A stretch of 6,663 nt of DNA, taken from positions 1 through 6,663 of the forward strand of contig JAGDAG010000019.1 in assembly GCA_017959625.1 (NCBI GenBank), written 5' to 3'. Position numbers and translations under genes: made by a program. Of the stretch, positions 1 to 5,264 are shown in pieces; within the stretch, counting starts at the first letter, position 1, and the number at the start of each line of letters is the position of its first letter. Source of the DNA: Abditibacteriota bacterium (GTDB lineage: Bacteria > Armatimonadota > UBA5829). Below the pieces are notes generated by a model that made no database searches, was not told the origin of the DNA, and saw only the letters and a list, made by a program, of their open reading frames with translations.

Positions 1-2055
1 ATGATCCCGGTGCTGACCATCGGGGCCTTCGCGCTGATCCTGCAGACCCTGCCGGTCCCGGCTTACCGGGAGTTTCTGGAGACTTCTGCGGGCGTCGAGT
101 TTTCCCATTTTCTCCGTCTCGTTTACAGCGGCACCTTCGGCGTCCTCTCCGTCTATATCACGATACTGATCTCCTACGCCTACGTCAAGCTGCGGGCAAA
201 CGAGAACAGCAGTATCGTGGGCGCCATAATGTCCGCCATCATCTGCTTCGCCATCCTGGCCGGGGCGTATCTGCCTGATTTCAACACCGATTTTCTGGGG
301 CCGAAGTCCATGTTCCTGGCGCTGCTCACCGGGCTGGGGGCGTCGGCGCTTTTCCACTGGCTTTACCGCAGGCTGTGGCGGGAGAGCCAAAGGCTCTTTA
401 CGGAAGGCGCAGACCGGGAATTCACAAGTGCAGTCTCCACCCTGGCGCCTATCACCCTTACCGTGGGAGTCTTTGCGGCGGTGAATACCCTCATCATCCG
501 CGCCGCCCACGTGGACTCCTTCCTCATGGGGCTCCATTCTTTCTCCAACTGGCTCTTCTCTTTCGGTGAAGCCGGCTTCGTCAAGGGCTTTTTCTTTGTG
601 CTTTTGTCCTCTCTTTTGTGGTTCTTCGGCATCCACGGCAGCGACACCCTGGAGGGGGTCATGGAGACCTATTTCACCCCGGGGCTGGCTGCCAACCAGG
701 CCGCTGTCGCAGCGGGAAAAGCGCCGGAAGTCATACTGACCAAGGGCTTCTTTGACTGCTTCGTCCTCATGGGCGGCTGCGGCGCCGCCATCTGCCTGCT
801 CATCGCCATCATGCTGTTTTCCCGGAACCGCGCCAGAAAAAGGCTGGGCCTGGGCGCGGCCTTTCCCATGATCTTCAACATCAACGAGATCATGGTCTTC
901 GGCCTGCCGATCATTTTCAACCCCGTGATGTTCGTGCCCTTTATCCTGGCGCCGCTGCTCTGCTATACCGTGGCGTATCTGGCTTTGTCCGCCGGGCTCG
1001 TTCCCCTGATCACCTCGGACGTGGCATGGACCACGCCGGTGCTTCTGGGGGGCTACTACGCCACCGGCAGCATAGCGGGCAGCCTTCTGCAGCTGGTGAA
1101 TATCACTATAGGCGTTGCGGTCTATCTGCCCTTCGTAAGGGTCCTCGACCGGCATACCGAAGCCCGCGTGAGGCACGAATACGGCGCTTTTTTGGAATAC
1201 TTCAAGGCCAACGAACAGAACCTGGGCGCCATCAGGCTGACGGAACTGAACAACGTTTACGGGGATCTGGCCAAGGAATTGTGCGCGGAGATGCAGGGCA
1301 GGCTCGGGAGCAGCGTGGCGCTGGGCTACCAGCCCCAGTATAATTATGACGGAAAGTGCGTCGGCGCCGAGGCGCTGCTCAGGTGGCGCCACCCGGTGTT
1401 GGGGATCATATACCCGCCGCTGGTGATCCGGCTGGCGGAAGAGGGCGGCTTTTTGCCGGAGCTGGAGGAAGCGGTCCTGCGCCGCATTCTGGAGGAACGT
1501 CCGGCAGTTCTCCAACGCTTCGGCAGGGACGTCAAGATATCCTTCAATATCACGGGGACCACAGTGATCCGGCCGCGGTTTTTGCAATTCTGCGCGCAGA
1601 TGGACGCAAAATACGGCTTCCGGGGCAAGAACCTCTGTCTGGAGGTGACGGAACAGGCGGCCCTCTCCTTCGGGGAAGAGACCGTCAGCGCTTTGCGGAC
1701 GCTGCATGATATGGGGCTGCTCCTGGCAGTGGACGATTTCTCTATGGGGCAGACCTCCATCCACTATCTGAAGGACAACGTTTTCGACCTTATCAAACTG
1801 GACGGCTCTCTGGTCAAAGGGCTTTTTGCCTACCGCAACAACCGGGAGATCATCTCCTCCATAGTCAGCCTGGCCGCGGCTCTGGGCCTTGCGGTGCTGG
1901 CGGAATACGTGGAGACCGAGGACCAGCGGGAGATTCTCCACGGGCTGGGCTGCGACCTGTATCAGGGGTATCTGTATTCCCCGGCAGTGTTTTTGGAAGA
2001 CGGCCCGGACAGGCCTCCGGCTCAAAAAAGCCGGAAAGGCCGGCCGCAAAGGTGA
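1..2055 (+). CDS. PTS EIIC (cellobiose/lactose-type) membrane domain fused to EAL c-di-GMP phosphodiesterase, 5' partial
   Basis: Residues 1 to about 385 form a polytopic membrane domain resembling the EIIC of the lactose/cellobiose phosphotransferase family. It has the FGIHGSD motif (His212) and FNINE followed by a GLPIIFNP stretch (Glu296). The 84-residue His-Glu spacing matches, from memory, the substrate-binding pair of the structurally known diacetylchitobiose EIIC. A linker (about 386-438) leads to an EAL domain (about 439-665), which hydrolyses c-di-GMP to pGpG in the cytoplasm. Expected catalytic positions are all present: E457 of EALLRW, N516, E548 and E551 (LEVTE), D578-D579, K599, E635 and Q655. 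Loop 6 reads DDFSMGQTS rather than the usual DDFGTGYSS. The first ATG is the first base of the window and aligns inside the usual EIIC N-terminus (the region after 'RDGFI'), with no ribosome site visible. About 40 residues are therefore probably missing upstream. No EIIA or EIIB is visible, so the EIIC part may be a sugar sensor or transporter controlling the phosphodiesterase (inference). Confidence 0.9.
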   Translation: MIPVLTIGAFALILQTLPVPAYREFLETSAGVEFSHFLRLVYSGTFGVLSVYITILISYAYVKLRANENSSIVGAIMSAIICFAILAGAYLPDFNTDFLGPKSMFLALLTGLGASALFHWLYRRLWRESQRLFTEGADREFTSAVSTLAPITLTVGVFAAVNTLIIRAAHVDSFLMGLHSFSNWLFSFGEAGFVKGFFFVLLSSLLWFFGIHGSDTLEGVMETYFTPGLAANQAAVAAGKAPEVILTKGFFDCFVLMGGCGAAICLLIAIMLFSRNRARKRLGLGAAFPMIFNINEIMVFGLPIIFNPVMFVPFILAPLLCYTVAYLALSAGLVPLITSDVAWTTPVLLGGYYATGSIAGSLLQLVNITIGVAVYLPFVRVLDRHTEARVRHEYGAFLEYFKANEQNLGAIRLTELNNVYGDLAKELCAEMQGRLGSSVALGYQPQYNYDGKCVGAEALLRWRHPVLGIIYPPLVIRLAEEGGFLPELEEAVLRRILEERPAVLQRFGRDVKISFNITGTTVIRPRFLQFCAQMDAKYGFRGKNLCLEVTEQAALSFGEETVSALRTLHDMGLLLAVDDFSMGQTSIHYLKDNVFDLIKLDGSLVKGLFAYRNNREIISSIVSLAAALGLAVLAEYVETEDQREILHGLGCDLYQGYLYSPAVFLEDGPDRPPAQKSRKGRPQR

Positions 2056-2068
2056 CCGGAACGGCAAT

Positions 2069-2105
2069 AAAAGCCGCTCTCCGCATTCGCGGGGAGCGGC
2101 TTTTT
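2069..2105 (+). terminator. Rho-independent terminator after the EIIC-EAL gene
   Basis: A 12-bp GC-rich stem pairs GCCGCTCTCCGC (2073-2084) with GCGGGGAGCGGC (2089-2100), with one G-U pair and the loop ATTC. It is preceded by AAAA and followed by TTTTT (2101-2105). It starts 13 bases after the stop codon, so transcription from the upstream gene should end here and the next gene is a separate unit. The A-tract on the left means it may also work weakly on the other strand. Confidence 0.9.
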
Positions 2106-2113
2106 GCAAGGTA

Positions 2114-2142
2114 TTGACAGACTGCGGCGGGTGTGCTTTAAT
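2114..2142 (+). promoter_or_regulatory. Strong sigma70-type promoter with extended -10 for the beta-helix gene
   Basis: A perfect -35 box TTGACA (2114-2119) is followed by a 17-base spacer and the -10 box TTTAAT (2137-2142), one mismatch from TATAAT. TGC directly before it (2134-2136) gives an extended -10. Transcription should begin near 2149. The promoter sits only 8 bases after the preceding terminator, which confirms that the downstream gene has its own start signal. Confidence 0.85.
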
Positions 2143-2154
2143 GAAATTATGATA

Positions 2155-2213
2155 TGCCGGCTGCTGCCGGCAGCGAATTAATGACAGAGCGCCGCGGCGT
2201 CCGCCGCCGCGGC
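2155..2213 (+). promoter_or_regulatory. Structured 5' leader with two hairpins ahead of the beta-helix gene
   Basis: Two perfect hairpins lie between the predicted transcription start and the ribosome binding site. The first pairs TGCCGGC (2155-2161) with GCCGGCA (2166-2172) around the loop TGCT, only a few bases from the 5' end of the RNA. The second pairs GCCGCGGCG (2191-2199) with CGCCGCGGC (2205-2213) around TCCGC and ends 9 bases before the GAGG. The second is followed by AGATATTTT, which is too weak for a clear terminator. The structures could stabilise the mRNA or affect ribosome access. No known riboswitch class is recognised. Confidence 0.55.
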
Positions 2214-2233
2214 AGATATTTTGAGGAAGATAT

Positions 2234-2503
2234 ATGGATATCAAACGTAAAGCGGCGGTTGCGGCAGCCCTGGCGCTGGCGCTTGTATCGGGCGCCTTCG
2301 GTTTCAGCGGCCTGACGCTCCCTTCTTCTGCCGGCCGTTCCGGAGAGAAGGCGTACGTTCTGAGATATACGCAGGATGAAGACGTGACAGTCAAACTTGC
2401 CGGCGCCCTCCGGAAGCACCGCCGCGTTATCATCCCCGCGGGCTGCTGCTCGGTGTCCGCGCCGGTACGCATACCCGCAAACGCCTGTATCTCGGGAGAA
2501 TAA
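2234..2503 (+). CDS. 5' fragment: signal peptide and N-terminal strands of the beta-helix protein
   Basis: This 89-residue piece begins with a Sec-type signal sequence: basic DIKRK, a hydrophobic alanine/leucine core at residues 7-19, then SGAFG, with cleavage perhaps after residue 23. There is no lipobox cysteine, so it is not a lipoprotein. The remainder, including VTVKLAGALRKHRRVIIPAG and PVRIPANACISGE, resembles the start of pectate-lyase-like domains: an N-terminal helix, then a strand ending in an 'IPAG' turn and a 'I-SGEG' turn. It ends at TAA 2501-2503 exactly where the fold should continue, so on its own it would not make a complete domain. The ribosome site GAGG at 2223-2226 supports this start. 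Confidence 0.7.
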   Translation: MDIKRKAAVAAALALALVSGAFGFSGLTLPSSAGRSGEKAYVLRYTQDEDVTVKLAGALRKHRRVIIPAGCCSVSAPVRIPANACISGE

Positions 2504-2505
2504 GG

Positions 2506-3765
2506 CGCCTGTATAAAGACGCTTCACAAGGGCGACGTTTTGTCGCCGAAGGCAGGCCGGGGGAAAAGGGAGCTCCCGCAAAACGCTGCGAAAACGTTTC
2601 GGTTTCGCAGCTCACCGTTATTGCCCCCGCTCCCGTCACCGCTTACGCCCTTCGCGCCCGCTCGGTAAAGAACCTTTCCGTTTCCGGCGTAGCCACGGTG
2701 GGGCTGGGCGTAGCCGCCGTTTCGGCGCTGAACGAAGTCAACGCGTGGGACGGGACGCCCGACCCGGTGAAAACCGGAGGGCTTTTGTCGGAGGAGTATC
2801 TCAGCGAGGATATCCGCATAACGGGCTGCCGCGCCGATTGCGGAAGAGAAGATCTCGGAGCGGCAGCCGGCATAGTCATAGAATACAGCCGCCGGTTTTT
2901 TGTCGAGAACTGTTCCGTGGGCAGCTGTTCCCAGGGCATAGAATTCTGGGGCGGCGACAGCGACTACAGCCGGGGAGGCAGAAAAGAGAACTTTCACGCG
3001 GCTCAGAAGGGCGTGATAAAGAACTGCAGCGTGGCCGACGCCGCCGGAGGCGGCATCTGGGGCAGCCTGGGGCAGGATATACGGATAATAAACTGCAGCG
3101 TGTCCCGCTGCCTGGACGTGGGGATAGATTTTGAGGGCTGCCGCCGGGCGCTGGCGGAAGGCTGCCGGGCAGAGGACTGCGCAAACGGCAACTACTCCAC
3201 CTTTCAGTATTGTACGGAGGACGTGGTTTTTAAAAACTGCAGGTCGTATATATCCGGAGAATTGGGGGCCACCCATTTTTTCAACAGCAACGCCACGCAG
3301 ATGGCGGCGGACCAGGAGATCGTGATAACGGGCTGCCGCTTTGAGAGCAGGGGGCCTTCGCGGATAACGGCATTCAGCGCCATGAAAAGCTTCTGCTTTT
3401 TGAACAACACCTGTGTGAACGCGGCGCTGGATACCTCTGGCAACAATATATGCAGCGTGCGGGCAGAAGGCAACCGCTTTATAATAAATACGCCCCTTCC
3501 GGAGTCCGCGCCGTCGGCGCTGTTTGCGGAGACCCTCTGCCCGGGGCGCTCGGAGATCGTTGTTAAAAACAACGACGTTTCCGGCAGCAGCGAACAAACC
3601 GGCATCCTTGTCTCCGTGCTTTCTCCCGGCGGCGGACGGGCCGTTCTGGAAAACAACCGGGTGTCCGGCTGTGAGCCGCCGCTCAGGGTGAGGTCGTCCG
3701 CTCCCGTTTCGGTGGAAGGGGATTATTCGGGGGCCGTGGAAAAATACCCGCCCGCAGGCGGGTGA
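2506..3765 (+). CDS. 3' fragment: parallel beta-helix repeat body, cysteine rich
   Basis: This is the downstream part of the split gene, in the frame that continues from RLYKDASQG. It contains at least ten beta-helix coils of roughly 20-25 residues, with turns such as ITGCRAD, VENCSVG, IKNCSVA, IINCSVS, FKNCRSY, ITGCRFE, VKNNDVS and LENNRVS. Asparagine and cysteine recur at equivalent turn positions, as in stacked ladders of right-handed beta-helices. About 18 cysteines lie in the last 355 residues. A GTG at 2698 is the first plausible internal start, but no Shine-Dalgarno sequence precedes it and it would cut off clear beta-helix sequence (CENVSVSQLTV, VKNLSVSGV) encoded just upstream. I therefore treat it as a continuation, not a separate gene. 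The substrate is unknown. Confidence 0.7.
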   Translation, partial: RLYKDASQGRRFVAEGRPGEKGAPAKRCENVSVSQLTVIAPAPVTAYALRARSVKNLSVSGVATVGLGVAAVSALNEVNAWDGTPDPVKTGGLLSEEYLSEDIRITGCRADCGREDLGAAAGIVIEYSRRFFVENCSVGSCSQGIEFWGGDSDYSRGGRKENFHAAQKGVIKNCSVADAAGGGIWGSLGQDIRIINCSVSRCLDVGIDFEGCRRALAEGCRAEDCANGNYSTFQYCTEDVVFKNCRSYISGELGATHFFNSNATQMAADQEIVITGCRFESRGPSRITAFSAMKSFCFLNNTCVNAALDTSGNNICSVRAEGNRFIINTPLPESAPSALFAETLCPGRSEIVVKNNDVSGSSEQTGILVSVLSPGGGRAVLENNRVSGCEPPLRVRSSAPVSVEGDYSGAVEKYPPAGG

Positions 3766-3783
3766 CGCCCCTTTGCGTTATAT

Positions 3784-3809
3784 GTTTCCGCAGCCGGAAA
3801 CGCTTTTTT
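3784..3809 (+). terminator. First intrinsic terminator after the beta-helix gene
   Basis: GTTTCCG (3784-3790) pairs with CGGAAAC (3795-3801) around the loop CAGC. After two bases comes a run of six T (3804-3809). It lies 18 bases after the stop codon. The stem is modest in GC, so the second terminator just downstream probably acts as backup. Confidence 0.7.
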
Positions 3810-3823
3810 ATTAGCAAACATCA

Positions 3824-3850
3824 GGGGCGCCTTTCGGCGCCCCGTTTTTT
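3824..3850 (+). terminator. Second, tandem intrinsic terminator
   Basis: GGGGCGCC (3824-3831) pairs perfectly with GGCGCCCC (3836-3843) around the loop TTTC. One G then precedes six T (3845-3850). There is no A-tract on the left, so it works mainly on the plus strand. It insulates the following AT-rich gene from read-through. Confidence 0.85.
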
Positions 3851-3856
3851 CGGATA

Positions 3857-3888
3857 TTGTTGTTTTTTTGCTTGTGATATAATATAAT
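3857..3888 (+). promoter_or_regulatory. AT-rich promoter for the orphan membrane-anchored protein
   Basis: Two overlapping TATAAT boxes occur at 3878-3883 and 3883-3888. The first is preceded by TGA (3875-3877), making an extended -10. The second has TTGTTT (3860-3865) exactly 17 bases upstream. The T-rich stretch at 3863-3869 lies within the spacer. Transcription should start near 3890-3895, leaving an untranslated leader of about 155 bases before the ATG at 4050. Confidence 0.7.
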
Positions 3889-3890
3889 TG

Positions 3891-3910
3891 TATTATAAGC
3901 TTATTATAAG
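3891..3910 (+). repeat. Two direct copies of TATTATAAG, 11 bp apart
   Basis: TATTATAAG occurs at 3891-3899 and again at 3902-3910, so the copies are one helical turn apart, immediately after the predicted -10 boxes. The junction forms the palindrome ATAAGCTTAT. This placement would suit an operator, but simple AT-richness could also produce it by chance. Confidence 0.4.
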
Positions 3911-3970
3911 GTTCGAGTATACGTTTTGCGGATATTCCGGAAAACAAAGCGTACAAAAATGAAACGTGAT

Positions 3971-3994
3971 CTGCCGGATGCCGGCATCCGGCAG
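3971..3994 (+). repeat. Perfect 24-bp palindrome in the leader of the orphan gene
   Basis: Bases 3971-3982 (CTGCCGGATGCC) are the exact reverse complement of 3983-3994. As RNA this makes a 10-bp hairpin with a CCGG loop. A competing pairing is also possible: ATGCCG (3978-3983) with CGGCAT (3995-4000), followed directly by TTTA. It lies 56 bases before the ATG at 4050. It could be an RNA control element, a protein-binding palindrome or a REP-like element. The sequence alone does not decide. Confidence 0.6.
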
Positions 3995-4049
3995 CGGCAT
4001 TTTATGATCCTGCTCAATACTTCATATTTACCGACCTGGAGATATTACA

Positions 4050-5078
4050 ATGAGAAACAAACTTGTTATTATTGCCGCGTTGGTTTTTATCGTTGCCGCG
4101 CTTGTCATAAAATATGGGAACGACCCCGGCGATCAGGCTGACGAACGGTTTTTTACCATAGGCAATTACAAAAAAGAGGTTTTTCCTTCGGAGACTTCAT
4201 TCGAGCTTGTAACTCTTGAGAATAACGCCGCCATTATGCTTTACGTCATCCTTGACGAAAAACGCTTCGGTTCTGTAAAAGCGCATCCTGTTGCGATCGA
4301 GGGCTTTCGGGAACCGGTATCTTATAAGGCCCCGATCCCGAAACCGGACGTTATGGATGATTACAGGCAGTTAAAAGGGCGCGACAAGACCGATATGTAT
4401 CTGTACAGATTGACTTATCTGGACAAAAACACCAACGACGAAAAAGATATCGCTTATATCAGCGGTCCCGTTTTGCCGGTTTTTGCCAAGGGATCGGATC
4501 AGGCAAATTTTACCAAGCTCATGATATTCGACGCTTTTGTTGAGAACGATCTGAGCGAGTTCAGGCTGCTTGTCGGCCAGAAAACAGATATAGTTGCGCT
4601 GGTCTTCAGGCTGCAAAACATACTTGCAAAGCCGGACAAAGCCGGATACATCGAAGTCAATAAAGATTATTTTATCGATCGTGTCTGTATGGGATGTTTC
4701 GACGGCTTCACCGTCCGTTTCCTGACGCCGGAGGTCGTCAGTGTCACCAAAGAATTTGAAGACAGGGCAGGCAAACACAAGCCGGTTTATAAATATCACC
4801 TCGCTCCGACGATAACAAAAATGGGTTCCGGCAAGCCTGTGTCATTATTTGAAAAGCTTCTTTGGTGCAACAAAAACTGCAATTACTATACCTTCGATCA
4901 GATCCACTCTATATACGGGATCCGGCCGGTTAAAAAATGGTATGGCCATCCTTTGGATATAGAAATAAAAGCTTTCCGCCTGATACACGGCTTTGTATTT
5001 TTGCCGGAACCGAAATACAATATGTCTGAATGGAAAGGCCGGACAAGAATGAACCGTGACGCTTCGTGGCTGAAGTAA
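4050..5078 (+). CDS. Unrecognised membrane-anchored protein, AT-rich, four paired cysteines
   Basis: I do not recognise a family. The 342-residue product starts with a short hydrophobic segment (residues 5-20, LVIIAALVFIVAALVI) after a basic residue pattern. It probably has an N-terminal signal anchor with the remaining ~320 residues outside the cytoplasm; no clear cleavage site or lipobox is seen. The body is a mixed charged and hydrophobic globular sequence with no repeat. It has exactly four cysteines in two close pairs, C213-x2-C216 and C273-x3-C277, suggesting two disulfides or one metal site (inference). The C-terminal third is rich in Tyr, Trp and His (WYGHPLDIEIKAF). The ATG at 4050 is supported by GGAG at 4038-4041, eight bases upstream. 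Sampled lines are about 43-52% GC against 60-67% in neighbouring genes, pointing to different ancestry or selection. It has its own promoter and terminator, so it is a single-gene unit. Confidence 0.8.
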   Translation: MRNKLVIIAALVFIVAALVIKYGNDPGDQADERFFTIGNYKKEVFPSETSFELVTLENNAAIMLYVILDEKRFGSVKAHPVAIEGFREPVSYKAPIPKPDVMDDYRQLKGRDKTDMYLYRLTYLDKNTNDEKDIAYISGPVLPVFAKGSDQANFTKLMIFDAFVENDLSEFRLLVGQKTDIVALVFRLQNILAKPDKAGYIEVNKDYFIDRVCMGCFDGFTVRFLTPEVVSVTKEFEDRAGKHKPVYKYHLAPTITKMGSGKPVSLFEKLLWCNKNCNYYTFDQIHSIYGIRPVKKWYGHPLDIEIKAFRLIHGFVFLPEPKYNMSEWKGRTRMNRDASWLK

Positions 5079-5175
5079 AGGCAACCCGGCTCGTTTCTTT
5101 TGCCGGAGGCCCGTATAAACGCAGCGCAGAGCCGGAAAGAAATAATGCCGGCGAATAACGCTTCTTTTAGATATC

Positions 5176-5206
5176 AAAAACGCCCCTTTCGGGGCGTTTT
5201 GCTTTT
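5176..5206. terminator. Bidirectional intrinsic terminator between convergent genes
   Basis: AAAACGCCCC (5177-5186) pairs perfectly with GGGGCGTTTT (5191-5200) around the loop TTTC. T-runs follow on the plus strand (5197-5200 and 5203 onward), and on the minus strand the stem is followed by TTTTTG. The plus-strand gene ends at 5078 and the minus-strand operon ends at 5265, so one structure can stop both. The minus-strand loop reads GAAA, a stable tetraloop. Confidence 0.88.
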
Positions 5207-5264
5207 TTGTGGCGCAAACCGGGTATATCCGCGGCGTCAAAAACGGGCCTGCTGCGGGCGTTTG

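Larger units (their letters stand above)
2234..3765 (+). pseudogene. Secreted right-handed beta-helix (pectate-lyase-like) protein, broken by one frameshift
   Basis: Two pieces in different frames together read as one protein of about 510 residues if a single base is restored near 2497-2510. Translation starts at the ATG at 2234, with GAGG (2223-2226) seven bases upstream. In order it has a signal peptide, an N-terminal strand region typical of pectate-lyase-like folds, and a run of short parallel beta-helix coils. The first frame stops at TAA 2501-2503. The second frame is already open from 2380 and continues without interruption to TGA 3763-3765, so the break is a net -1 shift. Family members with this architecture act on or bind polysaccharides outside the cell (lyases, epimerases, tailspike-like proteins), but no catalytic signature is evident here. 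A sequencing or assembly error is as likely as real gene decay, because the codon pattern and repeat register stay intact on both sides. No obvious slippery heptamer lies in the overlap. Confidence 0.75.

Noticed and set aside
2149..2181. Ten-codon leader peptide ATG...TAA ahead of the beta-helix gene
   Set aside because: The ATG falls at the predicted transcription start, so it would be leaderless. It has no ribosome site, no run of regulatory codons, and the hairpin explains the sequence.
2440..2503. Programmed -1 ribosomal frameshift in the beta-helix gene
   Set aside because: No X-XXY-YYZ slippery heptamer is present in the overlap of the two frames before the TAA, and no strong stem lies right after it. 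A missing base is simpler.
2524..3597. Long open frame (357 codons) on the minus strand opposite the beta-helix gene
   Set aside because: It starts with TTG without a ribosome site, its sequence is Ala/Val/Arg-rich without recognisable domains, and the plus strand carries clear beta-helix repeats with a signal peptide and terminators. It is a by-product of GC-rich codon use.
3747..3762. Hairpin CCCGCC-CGCA-GGCGGG at the very end of the beta-helix coding region
   Set aside because: It lies within the last codons and has no T-tract after it. The two tandem terminators downstream are much better candidates.
3926..4141. Small plus-strand frame with a CxxC...CxxC pattern (CYYC and CRAC) just before the orphan gene
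   Set aside because: There is no Shine-Dalgarno before its TTG or internal ATG (3959), part of it is the leader palindrome, and the cysteine part overlaps the signal-anchor coding region of the better-supported gene at 4050 in another frame.
5079..5175. Inverted repeat CCGGCTC (5086-5092) with GAGCCGG (5129-5135) after the orphan gene
   Set aside because: Only 7 bp with a 36-base loop and no T-run. The strong bidirectional terminator at 5176-5206 explains termination here, and nothing else is seen in this stretch.
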